A stretch of DNA of 64,000 bases from Desulfosalsimonas propionicica (GCF_013761005.1 NZ_JACDUS010000010.1:62001-126000); one strand, 5' to 3'; numbered from the stretch's first letter, positions 33,361-43,645 are shown. Program-made: numbers and translations. Notes: generated from the letters alone by a model not told the origin.

Positions 33361-34401
33361 TTAGGCAAAAAGGCCGGATTCCTCCCAGAATCCGTGATGA
33401 AACAAACGACTGGCCGGGGTCAGGTGATACAGGGCGTCTGCGGCCATGAGCACCACAGCATTGGTCCAGGTGATTTTTTCCTCCGGCCAGATCACCATGT
33501 CGGGATAGGTAAATCCACACCAGTAGGAGCCGTCTTCAAACCGCCGCTCATGCATCCAGTTGAAAATGATCCCGGCAATCCGCTCATTTCCGGAAGCCGC
33601 CAGGGCAAGCACGCACTCGCAGGTTTCCGCCACTGTCACCCAGGGACGGTTGGAAACACAGAGCACGCCCATGTCTTCCACCACGAATTTTTTCCAGTAG
33701 TGGTCAAAGCGCTTGCGCGCCGCCCCGCCCGTGACCGCACCGGAAAGTACCGGGTAAAACCAGTCCATGGAATAATGGGACTTGGCGATGTTAAACAGGT
33801 GGTAACCGTTTTGTACCGCCTTTTTCAGGCGGCCGGCCGCATCCAGCCAGCCGTCGCATCTTATGCCCAGCACCCGGCTCATGGCAATTGCGCACTTCAA
33901 GCTCATATAAATGGAACTCGAACCAGTGAGCAGCGCCATGGGATCGACTTTCAGATCCGGGCTCATGGCCCAGTAAATCTCGCCGCTGGGCGCCTGAAGG
34001 CTTAAGGCAAAATCCATTGCCCGGCGCACCGGTTCCCACATTTCGGCAAGAAACCCCTCATCGCCTGTCACCAGGTAATAGTGATACACCCCCACTGCGA
34101 TATAGGCGGTGACGTTTGTATCGCGGGTCTGGTCCAGGGGCCGGCCGTCCTGGTATGCCGCATACCAGCTTCCGTCTTCCAGCTGCCGGGCGGCCAGCCA
34201 TTGATATGCCCTTTTTGCGCCCTCCGGATATCCGCCTATGGCCAGCCCCATGGCCGATTCCACGTGATCCCAGGGATCGGTTTTGCCGCCGTCATGCCAG
34301 GGGATCTCCCCATCTGACTTCTGGGTCCTGACAATGAGTTCCGATACCTGATCCAGCTCAACCCCGGCCGGCTGCTTCTTGCGTAACACCTCCAGATCCA
34401 T
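33361..34401 (-). CDS. Alpha/alpha-barrel protein (terpenoid-cyclase/prenyltransferase-like fold)
   Basis: 346 aa built of helical repeats with QW/aromatic motifs (AYQWLAARQLEDGSWYAAY, NWMHERRFEDGSYWCGF, DPWDHVESAMGLAIGGY). These resemble the six-hairpin (alpha/alpha) fold of prenyltransferases and some glycosidases. No DxDD cyclase motif or clear catalytic residues were seen, so the activity is unknown. ATG 34401 is chosen over 34458. It pairs with the acyltransferase gene. Confidence 0.6.
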   Translation of the reverse strand: MDLEVLRKKQPAGVELDQVSELIVRTQKSDGEIPWHDGGKTDPWDHVESAMGLAIGGYPEGAKRAYQWLAARQLEDGSWYAAYQDGRPLDQTRDTNVTAYIAVGVYHYYLVTGDEGFLAEMWEPVRRAMDFALSLQAPSGEIYWAMSPDLKVDPMALLTGSSSIYMSLKCAIAMSRVLGIRCDGWLDAAGRLKKAVQNGYHLFNIAKSHYSMDWFYPVLSGAVTGGAARKRFDHYWKKFVVEDMGVLCVSNRPWVTVAETCECVLALAASGNERIAGIIFNWMHERRFEDGSYWCGFTYPDMVIWPEEKITWTNAVVLMAADALYHLTPASRLFHHGFWEESGLFA

Positions 34402-34584
34402 TCTCGCGTGGCCTTTCCCGTCATCTAAATCATCTGCGTGAGCGGCACACGGCCGCACTTACCCGCCCGGCCCGGATATCGACTGACAGCGGATTGTTGG
34501 ATTATTTTTTTCCAAATCTGAGTGATTTTTTTAAAATAATCAATATGCCAAAATTCAATTGCGAAAGCAATTTTTTTTACCCGC

Positions 34585-35043
34585 CTACCCGATATGGGGC
34601 ATCAGCGCCCAGACAATCGCCCGGAAGTCCGAATCCGGCAATTTGTCCAGACACACAATGCCGCCGTTCTGAAACTTGAAAACCGTGTAATCCGTTTTCC
34701 CTGTGGTCAGATAAGATGCCATGCGCTCCATAAAAGGCAAATGGCCCACAAGCATGAGATTTTCATCTGATCGGATCTGCCCGGCAAAGGCTTTGGGGTC
34801 ATCCAGGGCCTTTAAGCCCCCGGTTTCAGCCACACCTGCGACATTAAGCTTTTTGGCAAAAATATCAGCCGTCTGCCGGGCACGTTTTTTTTCGCTGTGC
34901 AGAATCCGGTCTATTTTTACCCCGTAGACAGCCGCTGTATCGGCAATTCTTTCCACCTCGTCTATGCCTTGTTCGGAAAGTCCTTGTTTTTCATCAATTT
35001 CCTTTGGAAGGTGTTGGCCATGCTGAACCAGATAAAGTGCCAT
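34585..35043 (-). CDS. sixA: SixA-type phosphohistidine phosphatase
   Basis: 152 aa histidine-phosphatase fold: N-terminal LVQHGQ with the phospho-acceptor His8 (QHG as in SixA proteins), the SEKKRARQTADI region, and the second His in LMLVGHLPFMERM. It removes phosphate from phosphohistidine on small proteins such as phosphocarriers. The ATG at 35043 lies 8 nt from AAGGAGG; the ATG at 35049 is too close. Confidence 0.82.
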   Translation of the reverse strand: MALYLVQHGQHLPKEIDEKQGLSEQGIDEVERIADTAAVYGVKIDRILHSEKKRARQTADIFAKKLNVAGVAETGGLKALDDPKAFAGQIRSDENLMLVGHLPFMERMASYLTTGKTDYTVFKFQNGGIVCLDKLPDSDFRAIVWALMPHIG

Positions 35044-35343
35044 ATCCATCGCCTCCTTTCTGTGCCTTTAAACATGGGTTCCCCCGCCGGCAGGCACATT
35101 GGCTGACTGCGGTCCGGGGGCTGCCTTTTCTGTTTTCTACCATAATGCAGAGATAACAGGGATTCAAATCCAAACAAGAAGAAGAGATCGGATTTTTTTG
35201 TATAACCTCTTGCCATGGGCGGCCTTGTTTCGATAAGAACAGGTAACCTGAATTTTTCATTTTACTCCATGGATTCAATCAGGTAAGCATGCGGCAGTAA
35301 AATATAAAAAGGCCTGAAACTGCAAACAAAGGAAAGCGCATTT

Positions 35344-36750
35344 ATGGGCGGACTTTTCGGATGTACAATGAAAACCGACTGCACAATGGATCTGTTTTAC
35401 GGAACCGATTATCATTCCCATCTCGGCACCAAGCGGGGCGGTCTGGCCGTCAAAAACAGCCAGGGCATGGCCAAGGCCATCAAGAACATTGAAAACAGCT
35501 ATTTTCGCACCAAGTTCGAATCCGAGCTTCCCAATCTTCATGGCAAGAAGGGAATCGGGGTGATCAGCGACCATGATTCCCAGCCATTGATCATTGGATC
35601 GCACCTGGGCAATTTCGGCATTGCCACGGTGGGCCGCATCAATAACCTGGCGGAACTGGCCCGCTCGGCTTTCAGCCGGGGCATTCATTTCTCGGAAGTG
35701 GGCGAAGGCGCAGTCAACCCCACGGAATGCGTCGGGATGCTCATCAACCAGGAAAACAATTTTGTCAACGGCATTGTCAGTGCCCAGGCCGCCATCCGTG
35801 GATCCTGCACCCTGCTGCTTCTCACGGAAAAAGGCATCTACGCCGCCAGGGACCGGCTCGGCCGAACCCCCCTGGTGATCGGTAAAAAGCAAGGCGCCCA
35901 CGCAGTCTCATTTGAAACCACGGCGTTTTTCAACCTCGGATACGAAGCTGTCCATTACCTGGGGCCCGGAGAAATCGTTTTTATCACCGCAGAGGGCTAT
36001 GAAACCGTCCGTCCGCCCGGCCCGGACATGCAGGTCTGCGCCTTTTTATGGGTCTATTACGGTTATCCGGCATCCAGCTATGAAAACATCTCCGTGGAGC
36101 AGGTGCGCTACCGCTGCGGAAAGGCCCTGGCCCGGGCCGATGACATGGAGGTGGACCTGGTTTCGGGCATTCCGGATTCGGGCATCGGCCATGCCATCGG
36201 GTATGCAAATGAAAAACAGGTGCCCTATGGCCGGCCCTTTGTCAAGTACACCCCTACCTGGCCCCGCAGCTTTATGCCCCAAAACCAGAACGACCGGGAC
36301 CTTGTGGCCCGGATGAAGCTGATTCCGGTCACGTCCCTGATTTCCGGTCAACGCCTGCTGTTCTGTGATGACTCCATTGTCCGGGGCACACAGCTCAAGG
36401 ACAATGTCCGCACCCTGTTTGATGCCGGGGCCCGGGAAGTGCACATGCGCATTGCCTGCCCCACCCTGGTCTATCCGTGCGTGTTTCTCAATTTTTCAAC
36501 ATCGCGCTCCACCCTGGATCTTGCCGGCCGCAAGGCCATCTTTGACATGGAGGGACAGGAGCAGGAGGATACCATCCGGCGGTACGCGGACCCGGATACC
36601 CGGCAGACCACCGACATGGTAGAACATATCCGGGAAAAACTCGGACTCAATACCCTGAAATACCAACGTCTTGAAGACATGATCGCAGCCATCGGCCTGC
36701 CCAAGGAAAAACTGTGCACCCATTGCTGGGACGGCAGCAGCTATGATTAA
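35344..36750 (+). CDS. Amidophosphoribosyltransferase-like protein lacking the glutaminase cysteine
   Basis: 468 aa, PurF-like throughout: an N-terminal amidotransferase-fold domain, then a phosphoribosyltransferase domain with the PRPP loop LLFCDDSIVRGTQL and YGYPASSYENISVEQVRYRCGKALA. The mature N-terminus of PurF must be Cys (MCG...); here it reads MGGLFG, so the nucleophile is Gly. The next Cys is at residue 7, where it cannot act as N-terminal nucleophile. It belongs to a known group of Cys-less PurF relatives also seen in Bacteroidales. It may use ammonia or have another role. It lies 60 nt upstream of carB and is probably in the same unit. Confidence 0.82.
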   Translation: MGGLFGCTMKTDCTMDLFYGTDYHSHLGTKRGGLAVKNSQGMAKAIKNIENSYFRTKFESELPNLHGKKGIGVISDHDSQPLIIGSHLGNFGIATVGRINNLAELARSAFSRGIHFSEVGEGAVNPTECVGMLINQENNFVNGIVSAQAAIRGSCTLLLLTEKGIYAARDRLGRTPLVIGKKQGAHAVSFETTAFFNLGYEAVHYLGPGEIVFITAEGYETVRPPGPDMQVCAFLWVYYGYPASSYENISVEQVRYRCGKALARADDMEVDLVSGIPDSGIGHAIGYANEKQVPYGRPFVKYTPTWPRSFMPQNQNDRDLVARMKLIPVTSLISGQRLLFCDDSIVRGTQLKDNVRTLFDAGAREVHMRIACPTLVYPCVFLNFSTSRSTLDLAGRKAIFDMEGQEQEDTIRRYADPDTRQTTDMVEHIREKLGLNTLKYQRLEDMIAAIGLPKEKLCTHCWDGSSYD

Positions 36751-36809
36751 GACAAAGACGACACGGATTTTGCTTTACAGACAGATTCAATAACATCCAA
36801 GGAGACAAT

Positions 36810-39800
36810 ATGCCCAAGCGCACTGACATCCACAAGGTTATGATTATCGGCTCCGGGCCCATTATCATCGGTCAGGCCTGCGAGTTTGACTATTCCGGCA
36901 CCCAGGCGTGCAAGGCCCTGCGGTCGCTGGGATATGAAATCGTGCTGGTCAATTCCAACCCGGCCACTATTATGACCGATCCGGAAATGGCAGATGTTAC
37001 CTACATCGAGCCGTTAAACCCCGAAAACCTGACACGCATCATCGACAAGGAGCGCCCGGATGCGCTTCTGCCCAACCTGGGCGGCCAGTCCGCGCTCAAC
37101 CTCTCCTCGGAGCTGGCCAAGCTGGGCGTGCTTGAGCGCTTCGGCGTCAAGGTTATCGGGGTCAACATCGAGGCCATCCAGCGGGGCGAGGACCGCACGG
37201 CCTTTAAGGAAACCATGGACAAACTCGGCATTGAAATGCCCGAAAGCCGGGCGGTGACCAGTGTGGAAGACGCCGAGGCAGTGGCCGCCGAACTCGGTTA
37301 TCCCGTTGTGATCCGGCCGGCCTACACCATGGGCGGCACCGGCGGCGGAATGGTCTACAATGTGGAGGAATTGCAAACCATTGCTGCCCGGGGGCTGGCC
37401 GCCAGCTACATCAACCAGATCCTGGTGGAGGAATCGGTCCTGGGCTGGGAGGAACTGGAACTGGAAGTCGTACGGGATACCAACAACAACCTGGTCACGG
37501 TCTGCTTTATTGAAAACGTGGATCCCATGGGCGTGCACACGGGCGATTCCTTCTGCACCGCGCCAATGCTCACCATATCCCGGCAGCTGCAGCAGAAACT
37601 CCAGGACTACAGCTACGCCATTGTTGAGGCCATCGAGGTCATCGGCGGCACCAATATTCAGTTTGCCCACAACCGGGAAACCGGCCGGGTGGTGGTTATC
37701 GAGATCAACCCCCGGACCTCTCGTTCCTCGGCCTTGGCCTCAAAGGCCACCGGCTTTCCCATCGCCTTTATATCCGCGCTTCTGGCCGGCGGCATCACCC
37801 TGGAGGAAATGCCCTACTGGCGCGACGGCACCCTTGAGAAATACACACCCTCGGGCGATTACGTGGTGGTGAAATTCGCCAGATGGGGCTTTGAAAAATT
37901 TCCCGGCGTGGACGACAAGCTGGGCACCCAGATGCGGGCTGTGGGCGAAGTCATGAGCATTGGCAAAAACTACAAGGAAGCTTTGCAAAAAGCCATCCGG
38001 TCTTTGGAAATCAACCGTTACGGGCTTGGATTTGCAAAAAATTTCAATGAAAAACCCCTAAAAGAACTGCTCGACGACATTGCCACACCCACCAGCGAAC
38101 GCCAGTTTCTCATGTACGAGGCCCTTCGCAAGGGCGCAGGCGTGGATCAGCTCCATGAGCTGACCCGGATCAAACCCTGGTTTATCCAGCAGATGAAGGA
38201 ACTGGTGGAGCTTGAAGAAAAAATCCTGGCCGCCCCGGGCCAGGTTCCTCCGGACGACCTGCTGATAGCCGCCAAAAAAGACGGGTTTGCCGACCGGTAT
38301 CTGGCCCGGATTCTGGGCATTGAAGAAATTGCGATCCGGGATAAACGAAAGACCCTGGGCATTGAAGAGGCCTGGGATGCCGTGCCCGTATCCGGGGTGG
38401 CGGATGCCGCCTATTATTATTCCACCTACAACGCCGAAAACAAAGTATCCGTCAGCAGCCGCAAAAAAATCATGGTGCTCGGCGGCGGGCCGAACCGCAT
38501 CGGCCAGGGAATCGAATTTGACTACTGCTGCGTGCATGCCGCCTTTGCCATCCGGGAGGCGGGTTATGAGTCCATCATGGTCAACTGCAACCCCGAAACC
38601 GTGTCCACGGACTATGACACCTCGGAAAAGCTGTATTTCGAACCCCTGACAGTGGAGGACGTGCTTTCCATCTATGAAAAAGAGCAGCCCGAGGGCGTAA
38701 TCGTCCAGTTCGGCGGCCAGACCCCGCTCAATATCGCCTCTGAGCTCGAAGCCGCGGGCGTTAGAATTCTGGGCACCTCCCCGGAAACCATTGATCTGGC
38801 CGAGGACCGGGACCGGTTCCACCAGATTGTGGCCAAACTCGGCATTCCCCAGCCGGAATCGGGTATGGCCCGCTCTTTTGACGAAGCCCTCAAAATTGCC
38901 AGAAACATCGGCTACCCGCTGATGGTGCGGCCCTCCTACGTTCTGGGCGGAAGGGCCATGGAAATTGTCATGGACGAGTCCATGCTCCAGCGCTACCTGG
39001 CAGCGGCCGTGGAGGTTTCCGAGAAGCGGCCTGTTCTCATTGACAAATTCCTGGAATCGGCCATCGAGGCCGAGGCAGACGCCATTGCCGACGGCACGGA
39101 CGCGTTTGTGCCCGCGGTCATGGAACACATCGAGCTGGCCGGCATCCATTCCGGTGATTCGGCCTGCGTGATTCCGCCCGTGAGCATCCCGCCCAAACAC
39201 GTTGAGACCATCATTGATTACACCCGCAAAATCGCTATGGAATTCGGGGTCAAGGGGCTGATGAACATCCAGTACGCCATTGCCGATGACATGGTCTATA
39301 TCCTGGAAGCCAACCCGCGCGCGTCAAGGACCGTGCCCATTGTCTCCAAGGTCTGCGGATTTGCCATGGCCCGGATTGCCACAAAAATCATGCTCGGCGC
39401 CACCCTGGCGGACATGAACCTCCAGCGGCCGGTGATCACCCATTACGGGGTCAAGGAAGCCGTATTCCCCTTTAACATGTTTCCGGAAGTCGATCCGCTT
39501 CTGGGCCCGGAAATGCGCTCTACCGGAGAAGTCCTCGGCCTGGGCGATTCCTTTGGGATGTCATTTTTCAAGGCCCAGGAGGCCACACAATCTCCGCTGC
39601 CCGTGGAGGGAAGCGTTTTGATCACGGTGGCTGACAGCGACAAGTCCAGTGTGCTGGAGCCGGCCCGGCTTTTTTCCGATCTGGGGTTTCAAATCTATGC
39701 CACCAGGGGCACCCGGGATTTTCTGGAAAAGCGCGGCCTTGCCGCAGAAACGCTGAGAAAACTGGGTCACGGCCGGCCCGATATCGTGGATGCCATCAAA

Positions 39801-40010
39801 AATCGCCAGGTCCAGCTCATCATCAACACTCCGGTGGGAAAGGCCAGCCAGGAGGACGATTCTTATATCCGGAAAACCGCCATCCGCTTCAAGGTACCCT
39901 ACATCACCACCACGGCCGCGGCAACAGCTGCAGCCAAGGGTATTGCCGCCCGCAGGGCCGGAGAACCGGAGGCAAAATCATTGCAGCGTTATCACCGGGA
40001 GATCAAGTAG
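36810..40010 (+). CDS. carB: Carbamoyl-phosphate synthase large subunit
   Basis: 1066 aa, full length. Two ATP-grasp halves: GSGPIIIGQACEFDYSGTQACKAL at the N-terminus and GGGPNRIGQGIEFDYCCVHAAFA near residue 555, each with ATP-grasp cores (EINPRTSRSSALASKATG; EANPRASRTVPIVSKVCG). A C-terminal MGS-like regulatory domain follows (from about 930). It makes carbamoyl phosphate for pyrimidines and arginine, with CarA (absent here) supplying ammonia. AAGGAGA precedes the ATG. Confidence 0.96.
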   Translation: MPKRTDIHKVMIIGSGPIIIGQACEFDYSGTQACKALRSLGYEIVLVNSNPATIMTDPEMADVTYIEPLNPENLTRIIDKERPDALLPNLGGQSALNLSSELAKLGVLERFGVKVIGVNIEAIQRGEDRTAFKETMDKLGIEMPESRAVTSVEDAEAVAAELGYPVVIRPAYTMGGTGGGMVYNVEELQTIAARGLAASYINQILVEESVLGWEELELEVVRDTNNNLVTVCFIENVDPMGVHTGDSFCTAPMLTISRQLQQKLQDYSYAIVEAIEVIGGTNIQFAHNRETGRVVVIEINPRTSRSSALASKATGFPIAFISALLAGGITLEEMPYWRDGTLEKYTPSGDYVVVKFARWGFEKFPGVDDKLGTQMRAVGEVMSIGKNYKEALQKAIRSLEINRYGLGFAKNFNEKPLKELLDDIATPTSERQFLMYEALRKGAGVDQLHELTRIKPWFIQQMKELVELEEKILAAPGQVPPDDLLIAAKKDGFADRYLARILGIEEIAIRDKRKTLGIEEAWDAVPVSGVADAAYYYSTYNAENKVSVSSRKKIMVLGGGPNRIGQGIEFDYCCVHAAFAIREAGYESIMVNCNPETVSTDYDTSEKLYFEPLTVEDVLSIYEKEQPEGVIVQFGGQTPLNIASELEAAGVRILGTSPETIDLAEDRDRFHQIVAKLGIPQPESGMARSFDEALKIARNIGYPLMVRPSYVLGGRAMEIVMDESMLQRYLAAAVEVSEKRPVLIDKFLESAIEAEADAIADGTDAFVPAVMEHIELAGIHSGDSACVIPPVSIPPKHVETIIDYTRKIAMEFGVKGLMNIQYAIADDMVYILEANPRASRTVPIVSKVCGFAMARIATKIMLGATLADMNLQRPVITHYGVKEAVFPFNMFPEVDPLLGPEMRSTGEVLGLGDSFGMSFFKAQEATQSPLPVEGSVLITVADSDKSSVLEPARLFSDLGFQIYATRGTRDFLEKRGLAAETLRKLGHGRPDIVDAIKNRQVQLIINTPVGKASQEDDSYIRKTAIRFKVPYITTTAAATAAAKGIAARRAGEPEAKSLQRYHREIK

Positions 40011-40028
40011 AACAAAGAAATATACGCA

Positions 40029-41522
40029 TCAGGAGGATGGCGGCGAATCTGCCGCCTCCTCCCACTCCGAGATGTATTTTTTCACCGTGCGCCGGTCCAG
40101 GGCGGTTCTGCGGGCCACCTCCTCAAAATTCTGATACCGCTGGTAAAGCAGGTAGCAGTAGCCGGAAACCAGGGATCCGGCCTCGATGCTGCCCTGCTCG
40201 ATGCCGGCGATCAAACGGCTGTCCAGCCCCCCGCCGGCCGGGGAAAACGCGGTGTGCCCGGAATAGGAACCCTTTAACAGTACCCGGCGAACACACTGCT
40301 CCACCTCCCGGACATTACCCGGCCAGGAGTAATCCGGGCCGAGCTCATCATCAATGGCCGCGCGCACCATATCGGCCAGCTCGGCTGAGGGTTTTCCCAC
40401 CAGGCGCTCCACTGTGAGATTCAGCAGAATATCGAGCTCCCTGGGATCTTCCTGGATTCTCTGACGCAGGGGCGGGACAGTGATCATGTCCGAGCAGAGC
40501 CGGTAATAAAAATCATCCCGAAATACCTTTTTGCCCCGGATTTCCTCTATGGAACGGTTTGTGGCCGCAATGACCCGGCCCTCGAACCGGCCGTGCTTCT
40601 GGGAACCCACGGGCGTGAAAATCCGCTCCTGGAGGACCTGCAAAAGCTTGATCTGCACGGGCTTTGGCACCTCGCCGATTTCATCGAGCAAAATGGCCCC
40701 GTGGGGGCTGCAGGAGGCAAACACACCGTCATAATCGTCAATGGCACCCGTAAAAGCGCCTTTTTTATGCCCGAACAGGGCTGATTCAATAAGGGTTTCA
40801 GGAAACTGGGACAGGTTCAATGACACAAAGGAACGGGTAAAGCTTTCCACAAAGCTTCGCCACCGCTTGTTTAGGGGGATAAACCCGGAGCGGCCGATGG
40901 CAGCGGCGGCAGTCCCCTTACCCGTTCCGGTCTCTCCGAGCAGCAGGGTGGAGAAATCCTCCATCCGGTCACGCAGGTAGCGGTCATAGAGCTCGATGTT
41001 GTGGGTGAAGATATTTTTCCAGAGGTTGGCCCGCAGCTGGCGCATGCTCGGGCTGATGCCGGTCAGGCCGCGGTCGATGAAATAAAACGCCCGCCTGAGC
41101 TGGTAGGCCAGGGAAAAATAATGCCGGAAGGCCTCCTCCCCGAAGCCGCGGGAGGCCATGGCCTGATGCACGTCATGGTAAAACGGAATTTTCACCGGGG
41201 TATCGCCGGCGGCAAACTGGCTTTTGATCAGTTCGTCATAATGATCCTTGAACCGGTAGAACAGCTCAAACAAAAACACTTTCTGCATCAGATCCCGGTC
41301 CTCGCCCTTGTAAGCATCCAGGCTGGCCGCAGACGCCTCCTGCAAACCGGCAATGCGGGTGTTTAACTCGTGGGCGATTTTCTCTGTGCGCTCTGACCGG
41401 GAGGCCTGCGGGGAAAGACCGCTTAACGCCAGTTCCAGGTCCTTGTGTTCATCGGAAAATGGATTGACCAAACCGGCTTTGGCAATTTTTTGAAAAAACT
41501 CTCTGTCAGCTGTACTGAGCAT
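40029..41522 (-). CDS. Sigma-54 interaction domain regulator with unrecognised N-terminus
   Basis: 497 aa. An all-helical N-terminal region of about 185 residues with no domain I recognise is followed by an AAA+ sigma-54 activator module (GETGTGKGTAAAAIG, GAFTGA near 255, DEIGEVPKPVQIKLLQVL, VIAATNRSIEEI). The C-terminus is a helix-turn-helix (NFEEVARRTALDRRTVKKYISEW) not of classic Fis form. There is a 15-20-residue insertion after Walker A (RSGFIPLNKRWRSFVESFT). It converges with carB, 18 nt apart. The signal sensed and targets are unknown. Confidence 0.8.
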   Translation of the reverse strand: MLSTADREFFQKIAKAGLVNPFSDEHKDLELALSGLSPQASRSERTEKIAHELNTRIAGLQEASAASLDAYKGEDRDLMQKVFLFELFYRFKDHYDELIKSQFAAGDTPVKIPFYHDVHQAMASRGFGEEAFRHYFSLAYQLRRAFYFIDRGLTGISPSMRQLRANLWKNIFTHNIELYDRYLRDRMEDFSTLLLGETGTGKGTAAAAIGRSGFIPLNKRWRSFVESFTRSFVSLNLSQFPETLIESALFGHKKGAFTGAIDDYDGVFASCSPHGAILLDEIGEVPKPVQIKLLQVLQERIFTPVGSQKHGRFEGRVIAATNRSIEEIRGKKVFRDDFYYRLCSDMITVPPLRQRIQEDPRELDILLNLTVERLVGKPSAELADMVRAAIDDELGPDYSWPGNVREVEQCVRRVLLKGSYSGHTAFSPAGGGLDSRLIAGIEQGSIEAGSLVSGYCYLLYQRYQNFEEVARRTALDRRTVKKYISEWEEAADSPPSS

Positions 41523-41540
41523 AAAACATCCGTTTCATGG

Positions 41541-42398
41541 TTATATCCGGCCGCCGCTCCACCGAAGCTTGGCCTTCAGGATATCAAAATAATTGTGACC
41601 CGGAAGCTTGATCAACTTTAGGGGAGATGGGCTTTTTTCAATGAGAAGGGTATCGGTGGGCGCAATTTCCAGACCCTGCTGGCCGTCAAATGTGGCCACG
41701 ATATCTGCGGCCTTTTCCCCGAGACGGATCTGGATCCTTGAGGTGGCCGGCACGATCAAAACCCTGTTGGTCAGGGTAAAGGGGCAGATCGGGGTCACCA
41801 GAATGCCCTCCACAGCCGGATGCACCACCGGCCCGCCCGCTGCCAGGCAATAGGCGGTTGAACCCGTGGGGGTGGAGACAATGAGCCCGTCGCTGCGATA
41901 GGTTGTCAGATAATGATCATCAATGCAGGTTTCAATATTGGCCAGTCTTGCCAGGGCTCCCTTATTGATCACCACGTCATTTAAAACCGTTTCCTCCACA
42001 CATAACCTGCCCTGACTGAAAATGCGCACCTTGAGCCGGGCCCGGGATTCAACCTCAAAATCCCGGTCAAGCACAGTCTGAGCCGCAGTAAAAAGGGAGT
42101 CCTCTGCGATTTCGGCAAGAAACCCGATATCGCCGAACTTCACGCCGATCATGGGAATACTGGCTTCACCGATCCAGCGCGATGCGCTCAAAAAGGTGCC
42201 GTCGCCGCCCAGCACGAATACGCATAACATGGTCTCGGGGTTCACCCCTGTGTCCCGGTCTGTCTGAAGACCCAGCTGCGGCTGAAAGGCATTCTGGCGT
42301 ATAACCGCCACATTTTTTTTCTGCAGCCATTTTTCAAAAGCATCAGCTGTTTTCTGGGCTGCTGAATCCTGCTTGACGAATAATCCGATCTGTTTCAC
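41541..42398 (-). CDS. nadK: NAD kinase
   Basis: 285 aa. It phosphorylates NAD to NADP with ATP or polyphosphate. Motifs: VLGGDGTFLSASR (GGDGT), GFLAEI, and TPTGSTAYCLAAGGPVVHP, all typical of PpnK/NadK. GTG start at 42398. It lies just upstream of the sigma-54 regulator on the same strand (18 nt), so the two may be cotranscribed. Confidence 0.92.
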   Translation of the reverse strand: MKQIGLFVKQDSAAQKTADAFEKWLQKKNVAVIRQNAFQPQLGLQTDRDTGVNPETMLCVFVLGGDGTFLSASRWIGEASIPMIGVKFGDIGFLAEIAEDSLFTAAQTVLDRDFEVESRARLKVRIFSQGRLCVEETVLNDVVINKGALARLANIETCIDDHYLTTYRSDGLIVSTPTGSTAYCLAAGGPVVHPAVEGILVTPICPFTLTNRVLIVPATSRIQIRLGEKAADIVATFDGQQGLEIAPTDTLLIEKSPSPLKLIKLPGHNYFDILKAKLRWSGGRI

Positions 42399-42658
42399 AG
42401 TATCCCCGATGTCGTGTGATGTCCAAAAAGGGTTTTGCGTACCTTTCCCATACTAGTTTCACGCCGGCCGGGCAAGGAATTTTCCCCGGCCAAAGACCCC
42501 GCGGGACAAAGGCAGCGGCTGATTTTTTCCTTGAAGGCCCCGGCTGTAGCCATTACACTCTGAAACAACGACCGCTTTTGCGCGCCCTTTTGTGTGCCCA
42601 TGTTGCAAAAATGGACAAACAACCAAAACCCCCATTTCATGTCAAAAAGGAGCCAGCC

Positions 42659-43645
42659 GTGCACCCGCCAGATGCCATTCTCGAACGCACCCGGCAGTTT
42701 ATGACAAGCCGGATTATTTTGACCGCAGCCCAGCTCGACATTTTCACCCTTTTGGAAAAGCAGCCGGATTCCGCAAACAGTCTGTTTCTGCAGCTGGGTG
42801 TGGACCCCCGGGCCCTGACCCGGCTTCTTGACGCCCTGGTGGCCGCAGAGATTCTGGACAAAAAAAAGGGAATTTATCACAACACCGGACAGTCCACGCT
42901 GCTCAGCGCCAATCATCCGGAAACCGTCCGGCCCATGGTCCTGCACATGGCCGAGATCTGGGATACCTGGTCCCATCTCACCGAAGTGGTTAAAAAAGGC
43001 GAAAAGCCCGACCTGGTGCCCATGACCGAAAAAGACAGCCAGACCCTGGAAGATTTTATCGGGGCCATGCACGTGGCGGGACGGCAAATGGCCGCAGACA
43101 TTGCCGCAGACCTGGATCTCAGTGGTTATAAAAAACTGCTGGATATCGGCGGGGCGTCGGGCACCTACACCATTGCATTTTTAAACAAGGCCCCCGGGCT
43201 TTCGGCCATCGTGTTTGACCTGCCCAGGGTGCTTCCCATGGCAGAGTCCAGAATTGCGGAAAATCAAATGGCCGACCGGGTGGAACTGCGTGCGGGCGAT
43301 TATAACACCGATGAGATGCCGGCCGACTGCGACCTGGCCCTGCTGTCGGCCATTATCCACCAAAACAGTCCCGAGCAGAACCGCTCGCTCTACACCCGCA
43401 TCTGCCAAGCCCTGGAGCCCGGCGGGACAATCCTGATACGGGATCACATCATGGACGAAGACAGAACCAAGCCCCCGGGCGGGGCCATCTTTGCCATCAA
43501 CATGCTGGTCAACACCCGGGGAGGTGACACCTATACCTTCTCAGAGGTCAAAAGCGACCTGGAGCAGGCCGGATTTACAGATGTTGCCATGGCGCGCGAG
43601 GGCAAATCCATGGATTGCGTGGTCATGGCTGTCAAACCGTCGTAA
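42659..43645 (+). CDS. SAM-dependent O-methyltransferase (COMT-like)
   Basis: 328 aa. An N-terminal winged-helix dimerisation domain (FMTSRIILTAAQLDIFTLLEKQ, GVDPRALTRLLDALVAAEIL) precedes a class I methyltransferase domain (KLLDIGGASGTYTIAFLNKAPGL, IIHQNSPEQNRSLYTRICQALEPGGTILI), the arrangement of acetylserotonin/caffeate-type O-methyltransferases. Substrate unknown. The GTG at 42659 has AAGGAG 6 nt upstream and fits the family N-terminus; ATGs at 42611 and 42416 would add non-conserved residues. Confidence 0.82.
   Translation: MHPPDAILERTRQFMTSRIILTAAQLDIFTLLEKQPDSANSLFLQLGVDPRALTRLLDALVAAEILDKKKGIYHNTGQSTLLSANHPETVRPMVLHMAEIWDTWSHLTEVVKKGEKPDLVPMTEKDSQTLEDFIGAMHVAGRQMAADIAADLDLSGYKKLLDIGGASGTYTIAFLNKAPGLSAIVFDLPRVLPMAESRIAENQMADRVELRAGDYNTDEMPADCDLALLSAIIHQNSPEQNRSLYTRICQALEPGGTILIRDHIMDEDRTKPPGGAIFAINMLVNTRGGDTYTFSEVKSDLEQAGFTDVAMAREGKSMDCVVMAVKPS

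Noticed and set aside
38058-39200. Minus-strand ORF of 380 aa
   Set aside because: Antisense to carB, a well-conserved full-length gene.
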